This document shows, in pieces, positions 34,995 through 44,853 of a stretch of DNA of 64,000 nt. This DNA is from Halalkalibaculum roseum (GTDB lineage: Bacteria > Bacteroidota > Rhodothermia > Balneolales > Balneolaceae), in contig NZ_JAALLT010000003.1 in NCBI RefSeq assembly GCF_011059145.1, positions 186,001-250,000 of the forward strand, given 5' to 3'. Under the pieces are notes generated by a model. That model worked only from the letters and a program-made list of their open reading frames with translations, did not search any database and was not told the origin of the DNA. The position numbers and the translations under genes were made by a program. Each line of letters starts with the position of its first letter. Position 1 is the stretch's first letter.

Positions 34995-36455
34995 CTAATA
35001 TTTCTCATAGATTTGCAACAAGATGGATTCATGCAAGGAATCAATATAGGAGGTCTTCTCAGTATGATTGTTGGTAATAATACTGAAAATGAGCGGTTTC
35101 CCCGTATCTGCCGTCATGTAACCGCTGAGTGCCCTCACACCTGATACATACCCTGTCTTTCCATAGATCTTTTTATATAGCGGTGTGCCCTTAAATCGAT
35201 GCTGTAGCGATCCGTCTATGCCTGCAAGGGAGAGACTTTTCTTGTAGGTATCAAAATCAGAACGATTCTGCATCTTTACCATCAGGCTTGTAAGATCTTC
35301 CGGGGTAATCAGGGTAGCCGGAGCCATACCTGATCCGTCATTCAGCTCGATCTTGGTAGTATCCATCTGCATGGATGCTGCGAAGTCTTTAATCAGTGTG
35401 AGTCCCAGATCGGTTGTTCCCTGCACGTCGTAATGCTCGGCTGCCGCCGTTTTGAGCATCATTTCTGTAAAGAAATTGCTGCTTTCCTTGTTGATTTCAG
35501 CAAGCATTTTACCGACCGGTACCGACTCGTGCATGGAAAGCATTGTATAATCATCATCGTCAGTTTCCGGTACTTGCTCATCTATGATGATTCTTCCTCC
35601 CAGTGATATACCGCCGTCATTGAGATACTTTTTAAAGGTATCCATGAAATACATCGGGGCATTCAACACTGACAGGGATTCTTTTTCAACATAATTTTGC
35701 GGCACTTTACTTCTCAGAATAATAGTATTCGTACCGAGAATACGCCGGTAAAATTCATCATATTCAGTATTTGAAGGGGTTATGACCTGTTCGTTGATAA
35801 AATTCACATAATCGGTGTCAAACGGGAACCAGCGAATCTCAGGGGTCTCTCCCACAGCATTATCGGCAACGACCGTCAAATCCACCGCATTTTCGTTAAA
35901 GGAAAGAGCGCTTATCTCCACCCCATAGTAAAAGCTGAGGTCTTCCCAGCTCCACCCTTTGGGATAGGGCTGCTGATCAAAATAAGCAGTATTACCTATC
36001 AAATTGCCGCTTATCTTGCGAATACCAAGGGTATCAATGGCAGTATAAAATTTTTCTAAAACATGAAAGCGGTCTTCGTTGTAAAAGGTGCCGCTAATTG
36101 AGGGGTCACCGACACCTTCAATAATGATATCACCCTGCCAGGTTCCACCCTCTTGATAGCCAAACCCTAACATTCTGGTTTTATAGGTAAAGTCTTCGCC
36201 CAGCTCATCCAGGATAGTTGCGGAACTCAGCAGCTTCAGGTTGGATGCCGGCTGAACCAGCTTGTCGAAATTATAGCCTTCAAGTATACGTCCAGTAGAA
36301 TCCCTGACGATTACCGACCAGAAAGCATCGTAGGCTTCACTGTTCTCTATGGTTTGAACAACATCGGGAGAAAAGATGATTGACTGAGCTCTGCCGGGAA
36401 TACACACAGATATCAATAACGCAGTAATAATAAGATGTCTGTATTGCTTGTTCAT
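34995..36455 (-). CDS. dacB: D-alanyl-D-alanine carboxypeptidase/endopeptidase (PBP4 family)
   Basis: A 486-residue class C penicillin-binding protein with an N-terminal signal sequence (to about 23). The three active-site motifs are S71-N-L-K74 (nucleophile S71), SSN in NKESSNFFTEM, and KTG in YGKTGYVSG. It trims peptidoglycan cross-links and pentapeptides in the periplasm. The residues between S-x-x-K and S-x-N form the extra domain typical of PBP4. It is placed between ptsN (27 bases upstream) and the NtrC-type regulator. Confidence 0.94.
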   Translation of the reverse strand: MNKQYRHLIITALLISVCIPGRAQSIIFSPDVVQTIENSEAYDAFWSVIVRDSTGRILEGYNFDKLVQPASNLKLLSSATILDELGEDFTYKTRMLGFGYQEGGTWQGDIIIEGVGDPSISGTFYNEDRFHVLEKFYTAIDTLGIRKISGNLIGNTAYFDQQPYPKGWSWEDLSFYYGVEISALSFNENAVDLTVVADNAVGETPEIRWFPFDTDYVNFINEQVITPSNTEYDEFYRRILGTNTIILRSKVPQNYVEKESLSVLNAPMYFMDTFKKYLNDGGISLGGRIIIDEQVPETDDDDYTMLSMHESVPVGKMLAEINKESSNFFTEMMLKTAAAEHYDVQGTTDLGLTLIKDFAASMQMDTTKIELNDGSGMAPATLITPEDLTSLMVKMQNRSDFDTYKKSLSLAGIDGSLQHRFKGTPLYKKIYGKTGYVSGVRALSGYMTADTGKPLIFSIITNNHTEKTSYIDSLHESILLQIYEKY

Positions 36456-36482
36456 AGCCCGCTGTTCTAAAAAAGTGTTGTG

Positions 36483-36953
36483 CTAACTCCCGAAATGAGT
36501 CTCCTCTTCTCTATTGAATACTTCCAGGATTTCCTCAGCCGTTTTACAGTCATTCAGTTCCGTTCTGAATTCACTGTTATTCATAAGCCGGGAAATGCGA
36601 CTCAGCATTTTAATATGGAAACTGTTGCTCGACTGGGGCCCTACCAGTAAAAATACCATGGTTACCGGCTGCCCGTCAATGGCCTCGTACTCTACGGGTG
36701 AATCCAGTAATGCAAAAGCGGCATAATTATCCTTGATTCCGCTCGCTTTCCCGTGCGGAATGGCAAGACCTTTTCCTACACCGGTTGACATGATTTTTTC
36801 TCTTTCAAAAACTGCCTGATGTATGGCATCCAGCTCATCACTGTCAACTTTTGAAGATAAACTCGATATCAGCTCATTCAATACCTCTTTCTTGGACGAG
36901 GCTTTTAAATCAGGAATAACAGTGCTCTTATCTAACAAGCTGACAATGTTCAT
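36483..36953 (-). CDS. ptsN: PTS nitrogen-type EIIA domain protein (PtsN-like)
   Basis: A 156-residue single-domain EIIA protein of the fructose/nitrogen type. The phospho-accepting histidine is H67 in GLAIPHGKA. FLLVGPQSSNSFHIKMLSRISRLM is the usual second signature. In other bacteria such proteins receive phosphate from NPr and regulate potassium transport, kinases or cell-envelope genes rather than sugar uptake. It heads the run ptsN-dacB-sigma-54 regulator, and EIIA-Ntr proteins are commonly linked to RpoN-dependent genes. Confidence 0.9.
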   Translation of the reverse strand: MNIVSLLDKSTVIPDLKASSKKEVLNELISSLSSKVDSDELDAIHQAVFEREKIMSTGVGKGLAIPHGKASGIKDNYAAFALLDSPVEYEAIDGQPVTMVFLLVGPQSSNSFHIKMLSRISRLMNNSEFRTELNDCKTAEEILEVFNREEETHFGS

Positions 36954-37151
36954 TATGGTAGATCTCTATTCATTTTCAAATTAAAGCCAAATATAGTCAT
37001 CGTTTCACTTATGATACAGTTTATTTGCGAAGGCACTAAAATTACCCTGAGGTTTAACAATTTCTTTATTCGGATCGCCTGTAGCCGGATGATTGATGAA
37101 TTAAGTGTGTCAACCTTATAGGTTTTGCCACAATTTTTGTAAACTTTGCCC

Positions 37152-37820
37152 ATGGATTTTATCAAAGGTACAACCGCCGTTTTTTGGAAGGATATGCAGG
37201 CAGAGCTGCGATCCCGGTATGCCATCAATACAGTACTGGCATTTGTGGGAGCGGCCCTTTTGCTTATCCTATTCACTTTGAAGGCACAGCAGCTGCCTCC
37301 TACCCCGAAAAGCGGTTTGATCTGGATCGTGATACTTTTTGCAGCCTTGTCCAGCCTGTCACGTTCTTTCGTTGCTGAAACTGAAAGGCAAACTTTTGAC
37401 TTACTGCGTATCCATGGGAAGCCTTCGGAGGTCTTTACAGGAAAATTGTTGTATAATTTTACGTTCACGTTGGCAGTTAATATCGGTACATTCGCTTTAT
37501 ATATATTTTTATTGGGTTTGCCGGTTGCCGATTTCCTGGCCTTAACACTGACGATCATTTTGGGGACACTGGGACTGTCATCTGTTGCAACCATGCTTGC
37601 CGCTATTGTTGCACAGGCAGACCGTAAAGGAGCCATTTTTTCGGTTTTAAGCATCCCGCTTTTGTTTCCGCTGATTCTTATTTTAGTGCGCACCAGTAAA
37701 GCGGCCCTGATTGAAGGTCTGACCCCGAATTACATCAACGACTTCTGGGCGCTTTTCGGTTTTAGCGGCGTGAGTATCAGTGCAGGAATATTACTTTTTG
37801 ACTATATCTGGGAAGAATAA
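37152..37820 (+). CDS. ccmB: Haem exporter subunit CcmB
   Basis: A 222-residue six-helix membrane protein. The opening FWKDMQAELRSRYAINTVLAF and SRSFVAETERQTFDLLRI are CcmB signatures; six hydrophobic helices follow the expected pattern. With CcmA and CcmC it forms the ABC-type exporter that supplies haem for cytochrome c maturation. I chose the ATG at 37152 over a TTG two codons earlier because it gives the family start. No ccmA, ccmC or ccmE is next to it; the stop codon overlaps holB (TAATG). Divergent from ptsN. Confidence 0.9.
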   Translation: MDFIKGTTAVFWKDMQAELRSRYAINTVLAFVGAALLLILFTLKAQQLPPTPKSGLIWIVILFAALSSLSRSFVAETERQTFDLLRIHGKPSEVFTGKLLYNFTFTLAVNIGTFALYIFLLGLPVADFLALTLTIILGTLGLSSVATMLAAIVAQADRKGAIFSVLSIPLLFPLILILVRTSKAALIEGLTPNYINDFWALFGFSGVSISAGILLFDYIWEE

Positions 37821-39022
37821 TGACGGATTATCAGGATCTTAATTTTGAATTTGGAGACGAGCGACTGGTTGGACAACAGCTGGCTAAGGAACATATTGAG
37901 CGATTAATGACATCCGGGAGAGTCAGCCACTCCTACCTGTTTTCCGGACCTTCCGGAGTCGGGAAAACCGCTTTTGCCCTGGCATTTGCTGAAGTGCTTA
38001 ACGGTATAAGTCACCTTACTAACCTTGGTGATCAGACTTTTTCGAAAAAATCCTCCTGGTTCACTCATCCCGATATTCACGTATTTATACCGGTACCGAC
38101 CTCTGTCACCATAGAAGAGCTTCGCCTGCGCCTGGAGATGCTGAAAAAAGATCCTTATGAGATTGTGGATTTCAGTCTTCGTCCATCCATGACAGACGAA
38201 AGCAGTTCCAAGAATCTGCGCGCATTTTATCCCATTGATTATTTTCATGATGAAATCAGGCCCAAGGCTTTTCTAAAACCGAATGAGGGAAGAAAGACCG
38301 TCATCATAATGACCGGCATAGAAACCATGCGGAAAGAGGCAGCAAACGCATTTCTAAAGTTGCTGGAAGAACCTTCGGAAGATCTCATCTTTTTGTTGAC
38401 AACCGGCAATACCGAAGCACTTCTGCCAACCATCATCTCACGCTGCCAGCACATTCAGCTGACGCCTCTTAAAACGGAAGAGATTGAAAAAGCGCTGATC
38501 AAGCAGGATGGACTGGCGGAAAAGGAAGCAAGATATCTCGCACGGGTATCCGGCGGAAACTATGCAATGACCCGGTTTTTTGATGCCGAAACCCTAAAAG
38601 CCACTCGGGAAGATATTATTAAATTTCTAAGGTATTCCTACACCCTCGATGCCAGAAACATTATTGAAGCCGCACAGGATTGGCAGAGCCAGAGAAATCT
38701 GGAGGGTCAGATTGCCCTGCTCAATGTGATGGAGGTATTTATTCGTGACCTGATGGTCTATCGAAGCTCGCAAAATGCTTCCCTGGTGACCAACGCCGAT
38801 CAGATAGAAGTAATAGAAAAATTCTGCGAGACTCTGAATAATGCCCGGCTGGAAGACATGATTACCGAAGTAAACCGTTGCAAGCCTATGATGTATCAGT
38901 ATGTTCAGCCCAAACTGATTTACACCGCGTTGGCTTTCCGATTTTCAAGCCTCATGCGCGGACTGGATACCACCATCTCATCCGGAGATTCATGGAAACA
39001 TCTCCCTGCGTTTGTTGAATAG
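37820..39022 (+). CDS. holB: DNA polymerase III delta prime subunit (clamp loader)
   Basis: A 400-residue AAA+ protein with Walker A SGPSGVGKT at 42-50 and the sensor/arginine region around EEPSEDLIFLLTTGNTEALLPTIISRCQ (the SRC motif of clamp loaders). It belongs to the pentameric complex that loads the beta sliding clamp. It lacks the four-cysteine zinc module of gamma/tau proteins, as expected for delta prime. Its ATG overlaps the ccmB stop by one base; dapF follows after 3 bases. Confidence 0.92.
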   Translation: MTDYQDLNFEFGDERLVGQQLAKEHIERLMTSGRVSHSYLFSGPSGVGKTAFALAFAEVLNGISHLTNLGDQTFSKKSSWFTHPDIHVFIPVPTSVTIEELRLRLEMLKKDPYEIVDFSLRPSMTDESSSKNLRAFYPIDYFHDEIRPKAFLKPNEGRKTVIIMTGIETMRKEAANAFLKLLEEPSEDLIFLLTTGNTEALLPTIISRCQHIQLTPLKTEEIEKALIKQDGLAEKEARYLARVSGGNYAMTRFFDAETLKATREDIIKFLRYSYTLDARNIIEAAQDWQSQRNLEGQIALLNVMEVFIRDLMVYRSSQNASLVTNADQIEVIEKFCETLNNARLEDMITEVNRCKPMMYQYVQPKLIYTALAFRFSSLMRGLDTTISSGDSWKHLPAFVE

Positions 39023-39025
39023 TTC

Positions 39026-39862
39026 ATGGCTGAGATAAAGCACATACCGTTTGTTAAGATGCAGGGTACCGGAAACGATTTTATGGTGATTGACAACCGT
39101 GATACAACCTATACCAAAGCACAGCTTATTGCACTGACACCTAAGATCTGCCACCGAAAGTATGGCGTCGGTGCCGATGGACTGCTGGCGCTGCAGAAAC
39201 CTCTGCTGGATGATACTGATTTTGAAATGCTCTACCGCAATGCCGATGGTAGCGATGCCGGCATGTGTGGTAACGGAAGTCGATGCCTGGCTCTCTATGC
39301 CTCTAAACAGGGCTTGGGCGACACATTGAAATTCAGCGTTCATGACCGGGTATATTCCGCCGATATCCGGAATGATGGACAGGTAGAAATTCATTTTCCC
39401 GTCACTACAAAAGTCAGAGAAATTTCGGTAGATGGAGAAAAGATGTTACAAGTTTACACCGGCACGGAACACGTAGTGATGCACGTCCCAAAGTTTAAGC
39501 TGGATGAGGAAGAAGAACTGGTTGACAAAGGAAGAAAGTTAAGATACGATGAATTCTTTAAACCCAACGGTACCAACGCCAATTTCTATTGCGGGGTCAA
39601 TGAACAGGCAATATCAGTGCAAACCTATGAACGAGGAGTGGAAGGTCTTACCCTAGCCTGTGGCACCGGGGCAATCGCTTCTGCCATTGGCTGGCACCAT
39701 CAGCAGGAACTAGGATACCATAGCAATGAGGTAACGGTAAAAACCAAAGGCGGGGACCTTCAGGTTTTATTTCAATACAAACCCGAAAAAGACGCCTATA
39801 CCAATATCACATTGACAGGACCGGCTCATTTCATATGCAAAGGCACCTACTATGCTGAATAG
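39026..39862 (+). CDS. dapF: Diaminopimelate epimerase
   Basis: A 278-residue pyridoxal-independent epimerase converting L,L- to meso-diaminopimelate for lysine and peptidoglycan. The two catalytic cysteines are C81 in GMCGNGSRC and C212 in GLTLACGTGA. Opening FVKMQGTGNDFMVID is canonical. Part of the tight run ccmB-holB-dapF-plug; its end overlaps the next gene by 11 bases. Confidence 0.98.
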   Translation: MAEIKHIPFVKMQGTGNDFMVIDNRDTTYTKAQLIALTPKICHRKYGVGADGLLALQKPLLDDTDFEMLYRNADGSDAGMCGNGSRCLALYASKQGLGDTLKFSVHDRVYSADIRNDGQVEIHFPVTTKVREISVDGEKMLQVYTGTEHVVMHVPKFKLDEEEELVDKGRKLRYDEFFKPNGTNANFYCGVNEQAISVQTYERGVEGLTLACGTGAIASAIGWHHQQELGYHSNEVTVKTKGGDLQVLFQYKPEKDAYTNITLTGPAHFICKGTYYAE

Positions 39863-41171
39863 AATCGAACTGATCACTTCTTCATTTCTTATATCAATCC
39901 TGCTCTTGCTGTTGATATTCGGCTGTACTTCACTGGAAACGGGCTCTCGTGAAGTAAATAACCGGCAGAGAAGTCCGGAATTTCAGAACCGATTCACCAT
40001 TTCCCAGCAAAAAGCTCCGCCCCGGGAAATTCAAAGTGTTCAGCTTTACAGAAAAGGTAGCATGCAGAGTGCACCAATTATCACTTTAAACAGTTCGGAA
40101 AAACTTTCACTTGAATTCGATCATCTGGGTGAGGGTACAAAGCAGTTTAGACTTACGGTATCCCATCGATCCAAAAACTGGGAAGAAAGTCCTTTACCGC
40201 CGGATTTTTACCTTACCGGATTCAGTGAAGTTTATTTTAGCAATGCATCAAAAAGCTTCAGCCAGCGTCCCTCCTATTTTCACTATACGTATGAATTCCC
40301 CAATTCCCAGTTGAACTTCAAGGCAAGCGGCAACTACCTTTTGTCGGTTTATGATTACAACAACAATGAGCTGCTATTTACACTTCCTTTTTTCGTCACT
40401 GAAAACCAAGGCTCCCTCGATACCAGAGTAGAAACTCTCTATGTTAGGAGAGATGACCTGCGGCCTGAGGATCAGCCATTCAGCCGCTACCGGTATCCTG
40501 ATTTTGTGGAGTTCCCCCAGTTCGACCTGTCCTATATGTACGTTCAAAACCAATTCTGGGGACGCTACCGGGTAGTCGAAAATAGTGATACAGCCACACC
40601 CGAAGTGGTAAATTTTCACTTGTCACGAGACCGCGCATTTCTGGGGAATTATGAATTCAATGCACTGGATCTAAGAAGCTTGAGGGCTGACGGACAACAG
40701 ATCCTCGAAGTTCAACAGGGTGAGATCCCGCCCAAGGTGATACTTCGGCGAGACATACAATCGTTCGATGTCAAACCTGGCTTTGCTCCAGACGGCCGCT
40801 TCGGTATTCCTCTTGATAACCGAAGTGCGTCATATGCCAATGTACAGTTCCGGTTGGAAACTTCCGGGATGGTTTCGGGTGATGAAAATATCTTCCTTCT
40901 AGGTGACTTTAATAACTGGACCATCAATAATGACAATAGGATGCAGTACAATGTTGAATCCGACTTATGGGAGGGACAGGCATTTATCAAAGAGGGAGAA
41001 TATGCCTATAAGTATGTGATGGTCAAAAACGGCAATATCGATGACCTCTCTCTTGATCGGGGATTTCAACGCACCGGTCAAAATTACGTGACCTTTGTTT
41101 ACTACAAAGACCCCACCAGAAACTATGACCGCTTATTGAAGGTGGAACAAACACAAAGTAGATCCTTTTAA
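39852..41171 (+). CDS. T9SS plug-type lipoprotein (DUF5103)
   Basis: A 439-residue lipoprotein (lipobox LIFGC, C25). It consists of beta-sandwich domains; RDRAFLGNYEFNALDLR and SDLWEGQAFIKEGEYAYKYVM are in the pattern of DUF5103/T9SS plug proteins, and IFLLGDFNNWTI resembles a CBM48/E-set strand pair. From family knowledge the plug closes the periplasmic side of the SprA channel; SprA is encoded at 9015. It overlaps dapF by 11 bases and ends the four-gene run before a strong terminator. Confidence 0.85.
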   Translation: MLNRIELITSSFLISILLLLLIFGCTSLETGSREVNNRQRSPEFQNRFTISQQKAPPREIQSVQLYRKGSMQSAPIITLNSSEKLSLEFDHLGEGTKQFRLTVSHRSKNWEESPLPPDFYLTGFSEVYFSNASKSFSQRPSYFHYTYEFPNSQLNFKASGNYLLSVYDYNNNELLFTLPFFVTENQGSLDTRVETLYVRRDDLRPEDQPFSRYRYPDFVEFPQFDLSYMYVQNQFWGRYRVVENSDTATPEVVNFHLSRDRAFLGNYEFNALDLRSLRADGQQILEVQQGEIPPKVILRRDIQSFDVKPGFAPDGRFGIPLDNRSASYANVQFRLETSGMVSGDENIFLLGDFNNWTINNDNRMQYNVESDLWEGQAFIKEGEYAYKYVMVKNGNIDDLSLDRGFQRTGQNYVTFVYYKDPTRNYDRLLKVEQTQSRSF

Positions 41172-41332
41172 ACCATTTGCATTTAGGGATGGCTGATTGA
41201 TTAAAAGGGAGATTCCCTTCTTTTTGTCAAACATAATTGTCGGACGGTATAAGCGCTTCAGGCTAACTGCAATGGAAACTTTCGCCCACTTAAAGTACCT
41301 ATAGTTACCGTAACCTGTGCAGTTAAAATAAA

Positions 41333-41362
41333 AAAGCCCCTCCAAATGAAGGGGCTTTGAAA
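41333..41362. terminator. Bidirectional intrinsic terminator
   Basis: AAAGCCCC (41333-41340) and GGGGCTTT (41351-41358) form an 8-bp stem with A and T tracts on the two sides. It lies between the convergent T9SS-plug gene and the fusion gene at 41388 and can serve both. Confidence 0.85.
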
Positions 41363-41387
41363 AATAAATCATGTATCAACGTATTTT

Positions 41388-44300
41388 CTAAAAGTCGATG
41401 CCGATGGATATATAATGAATCGGGCTTCCGTCAAATCCGTCACGGTAGTACGGCCATCCAACATCATATCGCAGTGGGAAGCCAAGGAGTATGGTCCTTA
41501 GACCGAATCCGGCTCCAATCAGAACATCACCGCTCTGGAAGGGCTGCTGAAGGTAATCTACTCCATCTTGGCGACCATTTTCCTTAACTACTATGAGATC
41601 TCCATTAGGATCTAAATCAACACGACCCTGATCATCAAGTTGTATATAACGTGGCTCATCTTGCTGAACTTTAAAATTAAGATCAGAATCATTAACCGCA
41701 TATTGCACATCCAAAGACTGAACACCATTTGACAATCGGACATTGTACGGAATGCTCTGTCCCCAGGCCATACCGGCATCCACAAAAGCCACGCCGGTCA
41801 GGTTATACAATGGAATAATCGGAATTGGTCCAGGTAAGAGGGCCGCAAACAATGGGAACCGAAATTCAGCGTTGACCAGGCTGAATCTATCACCATAGAT
41901 TGAATTATACTCATGACCTCGCAGCGGTAGTGCAGGTAGGGTAAAGAAGGTATCACCCAAACGCTCGATAGGAATATTAGTATTCTCAGAGAACCTCCTG
42001 TTTAACCAACCAAGCATACCACCCATAAAGAAAGTTTGTGAGTCTCGTCCAAAGGAGGCAGCACCCGATCCGCGCAGGGCAAATGAGTAGCGGGATCCCA
42101 GGTTAAAATACTTGCGGTAATCACCCAGTACCGAAGCAAACTGTAAGGTATTGCTGGTAATCGGGGGACTTGCCGACAGACTCACGGCATACCTAGAACC
42201 CGAAACCGGAGTGATAAATCCCGGTAAGGTATTGTCTCTGGTATAGGTCAGCTGTGGGTAGGCAAAGGTAGACTCTTCATTTTGAGTCACATCACGCCCC
42301 ACAACACTGAAATCCTGCGACAGACTGATAACAGAGAGACCGAAATCTATACGGCGAAACTTGTCAATGGGATACTGCGCATTGATCCCTCCACCAAAGG
42401 TTCGGAACCGGTACAATTGTCCGGAGAATGACTGAAACTGCTGGGAAGAGTGGAAAAAGTTAAAGAGATAATTGGTTCGCTGTTTCAAATAAGCGTACTG
42501 TAAAAAGTAATCGCTGTTGCGCAAGTCGAATACCAGGTTGCTACCGAAGGCTATCTGGTGGTTACCCAGCAAGTCACTGAACACGATCTGGGTGGTGCCA
42601 TATGCCCCGTAATAGGTAGAAAAACTCCCACCGCCATAGACAAAGTCGGTTGAGAATCGGAGCCTATATTCTTTGGGAGAATATCTGCCATCATCTGTTA
42701 CGTTATCCTCAGGCTCAAATTTCGACTCTTCGAGATATTTGTTGGTAAAAGCGGTGTCATTTTCAACCTCACTGTCGAATACGTAATTCCTAAAGTCAAT
42801 TCCCGCATCTTCTGCGGTTTCATCGACAGTGGTGTCGCTTCCCGCCGAATCGGGACGCGATGCAAGAGTGGTATCCCCTGCTGCACCGGTCACTGCCATA
42901 GCACGAGCCGGTTGAGATAGATTATAATTGGCGCTTTGCGGAGTAGCAAGCATTTGCTGGGTATATCCAATGGCCGGTACAAGGTCTGCGGGCGTGGTTC
43001 GTGCACGACGTTCCGCCCAGTGATTTGGTGTCAGCTGCGCATCCATCTCACGCATAAAAGGTGATCGTACCAGAAAAATATCAAGATAACCCTCGTTGAT
43101 CGAGTTTACGGCTAATCGGCTGCCATCGGAACTGACTGACATCTGAAGTACGCCCGTTTGTAAGTTGGTGAGCGGTCTGGTGGTGCGGTCATCCAGGTTC
43201 AGTTCATAGACATTAGGAATCCCGTTCTCGTCAGAGATAAAAATCAGTCTCCCATCACGTGTTGTAGCAGGTTGTTTCTCATTCCAACCCGGTGTCTTTG
43301 TTAACCGTACTGCACGATTCTCGCCCATGGTAACGGAGTAAATATCCGTGCTGTAAAGGTAATCTTCCGCGAGTAATCGGGTGTTATTCCTCACTTGGTT
43401 TAGCTGAACATTATCACCGCGCGCCGAAGTAAAATAGACGGTTCTGGAGTCGGCCGACCAGGAAGGTTCATAATCGGATATGACATCGTTGGTCAGGTTA
43501 GTAAATTCCTGCGTTTCAAGATTGTACACAAAAATATCCTGAAAAGGACCGACACTTCCATCAAAGGCAATTTTTTTGCCGTCAGGCGCCCATGCAACAG
43601 ATCCGATGGCGTCAAGTTCCGGGAATTCAATCTTCCTTACTTTTCCTGACTCATAATCTACGATAGCCAGATTATCCGCACCCTTGGTTTTTGTGGAGAG
43701 CGTAATCTTCGAACCGTCAGGCGACCAGCTCAAATTCGGATTTAAAATATTCAATTCCTCAAAATTCACGTTATCGCCACCCTTGATCAGCGTTTTCAGC
43801 TTGTTACCGGTGACAGCACTGATAACCACTACATCCAGAAAACCTCTTGCGTTGGTGATAAGGGCAATTTTGTCTCCCTGGGGTGATACTGCCGGACTTG
43901 TATTATAGGTACCCGCTTTGCTTCTTTCGGTGAGCAGCGTAGCAAAATTTCCAATTTGCTCACGTTCAGCTACTTCAGGGAAATAAAGTTTTTTATTGTA
44001 GTCAATCCAGCTTTTTGACAACTCTTCCACACTTTGACCGATGGAGCGCTGAAAGGCTGCGTTGACACTTCGCTGGCTCTTCATGGTCTGCATGATCTCG
44101 CCGATTTTTTCCCTTCCGTACTCCTCAACAATATAATTCCAGACAGACTGGCCGCCGCGATAGGCATAATATCCGCTGAGTCTCGGTATGGGAGGCAAAT
44201 AGTCGTTGATAGTGGCATCACGAATATAAATATCAGAGTTGGTATCCCAGCCGTTTGATGTATACTCGGCCAAACCCTCACTGAGCCAAAGAGGTATCTG

Positions 44301-44828
44301 CAGAGCTTCACCGCTTAATCGCGACTGCACCGTACCGCCATAATACATGTCATTCATAACCGCATGAACCAACTCATGGTGCAGGGTACTGCGGAATTCC
44401 GTGTAGTTACCACTAAAGGGCATGGTAATTCGGTTTTTGAACGCATCAGTCACACCTCCAATACCTTCCGCATTGGTCGGTAGAGGCACCACATTGGTCT
44501 GAGAGAAATCGTTGTGGGAATCGTAAATAATGACCTGAATTCGTTCGGCTATTTGGTGGTCAAAGTCTTCCTGCAACTGCCGTAAGGAAGCTTCAAGACT
44601 GATCGCCGTAAAATTGGCCAAGTCGTAATTCTTAGACTGATAATAGTAGACATCAAAATGCTCTGACTGAATGAAGCGCCAGTCAAAGGAATTGAATTGC
44701 ACCCGGTTCTTCCCAAATGAAAAATACTGGGCATAGCTCTCGGTCACTGAGCTCAGGCCGATAAGCGAAGTTAGTAATAGAACTGCTGTTATTTTTTTCG
44801 AAAGCCTTGATGCATTCATGGTATTCAC
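41388..44828 (-). CDS. Zn-peptidase / TolB propeller / Omp85-like barrel fusion protein
   Basis: A 1146-residue secreted protein with three parts. After the signal peptide (about 1-33), residues 35-280 form an MA-clan peptidase-like domain with HELVH (151-155) and E184 in SEGLAEY as probable third zinc ligand. Residues 300-610 are a TolB/WD40 propeller with NLSWSPDGSKI, VAWAPDGKKIAF, PSWSADSRTVYF. A linker rich in Asp/Thr (about 640-720) leads into a C-terminal beta barrel like BamA/Omp85 (about 730-1146), ending YISIGIDF, a C-terminal phenylalanine typical of outer-membrane proteins. It is the last gene of the minus-strand run, 25 bases behind rnr, and is followed by a terminator. Confidence 0.85.
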   Translation of the reverse strand: MNTMNASRLSKKITAVLLLTSLIGLSSVTESYAQYFSFGKNRVQFNSFDWRFIQSEHFDVYYYQSKNYDLANFTAISLEASLRQLQEDFDHQIAERIQVIIYDSHNDFSQTNVVPLPTNAEGIGGVTDAFKNRITMPFSGNYTEFRSTLHHELVHAVMNDMYYGGTVQSRLSGEALQIPLWLSEGLAEYTSNGWDTNSDIYIRDATINDYLPPIPRLSGYYAYRGGQSVWNYIVEEYGREKIGEIMQTMKSQRSVNAAFQRSIGQSVEELSKSWIDYNKKLYFPEVAEREQIGNFATLLTERSKAGTYNTSPAVSPQGDKIALITNARGFLDVVVISAVTGNKLKTLIKGGDNVNFEELNILNPNLSWSPDGSKITLSTKTKGADNLAIVDYESGKVRKIEFPELDAIGSVAWAPDGKKIAFDGSVGPFQDIFVYNLETQEFTNLTNDVISDYEPSWSADSRTVYFTSARGDNVQLNQVRNNTRLLAEDYLYSTDIYSVTMGENRAVRLTKTPGWNEKQPATTRDGRLIFISDENGIPNVYELNLDDRTTRPLTNLQTGVLQMSVSSDGSRLAVNSINEGYLDIFLVRSPFMREMDAQLTPNHWAERRARTTPADLVPAIGYTQQMLATPQSANYNLSQPARAMAVTGAAGDTTLASRPDSAGSDTTVDETAEDAGIDFRNYVFDSEVENDTAFTNKYLEESKFEPEDNVTDDGRYSPKEYRLRFSTDFVYGGGSFSTYYGAYGTTQIVFSDLLGNHQIAFGSNLVFDLRNSDYFLQYAYLKQRTNYLFNFFHSSQQFQSFSGQLYRFRTFGGGINAQYPIDKFRRIDFGLSVISLSQDFSVVGRDVTQNEESTFAYPQLTYTRDNTLPGFITPVSGSRYAVSLSASPPITSNTLQFASVLGDYRKYFNLGSRYSFALRGSGAASFGRDSQTFFMGGMLGWLNRRFSENTNIPIERLGDTFFTLPALPLRGHEYNSIYGDRFSLVNAEFRFPLFAALLPGPIPIIPLYNLTGVAFVDAGMAWGQSIPYNVRLSNGVQSLDVQYAVNDSDLNFKVQQDEPRYIQLDDQGRVDLDPNGDLIVVKENGRQDGVDYLQQPFQSGDVLIGAGFGLRTILLGFPLRYDVGWPYYRDGFDGSPIHYISIGIDF

Positions 44829-44853
44829 AATTATGGAGTCTGTAAGCTGTTTA

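Noticed and set aside
36953-37693. 246-codon minus-strand ORF opposite ccmB
   Set aside because: CcmB on the other strand has all family signatures; the antisense product is basic, low-complexity and unlike any family.
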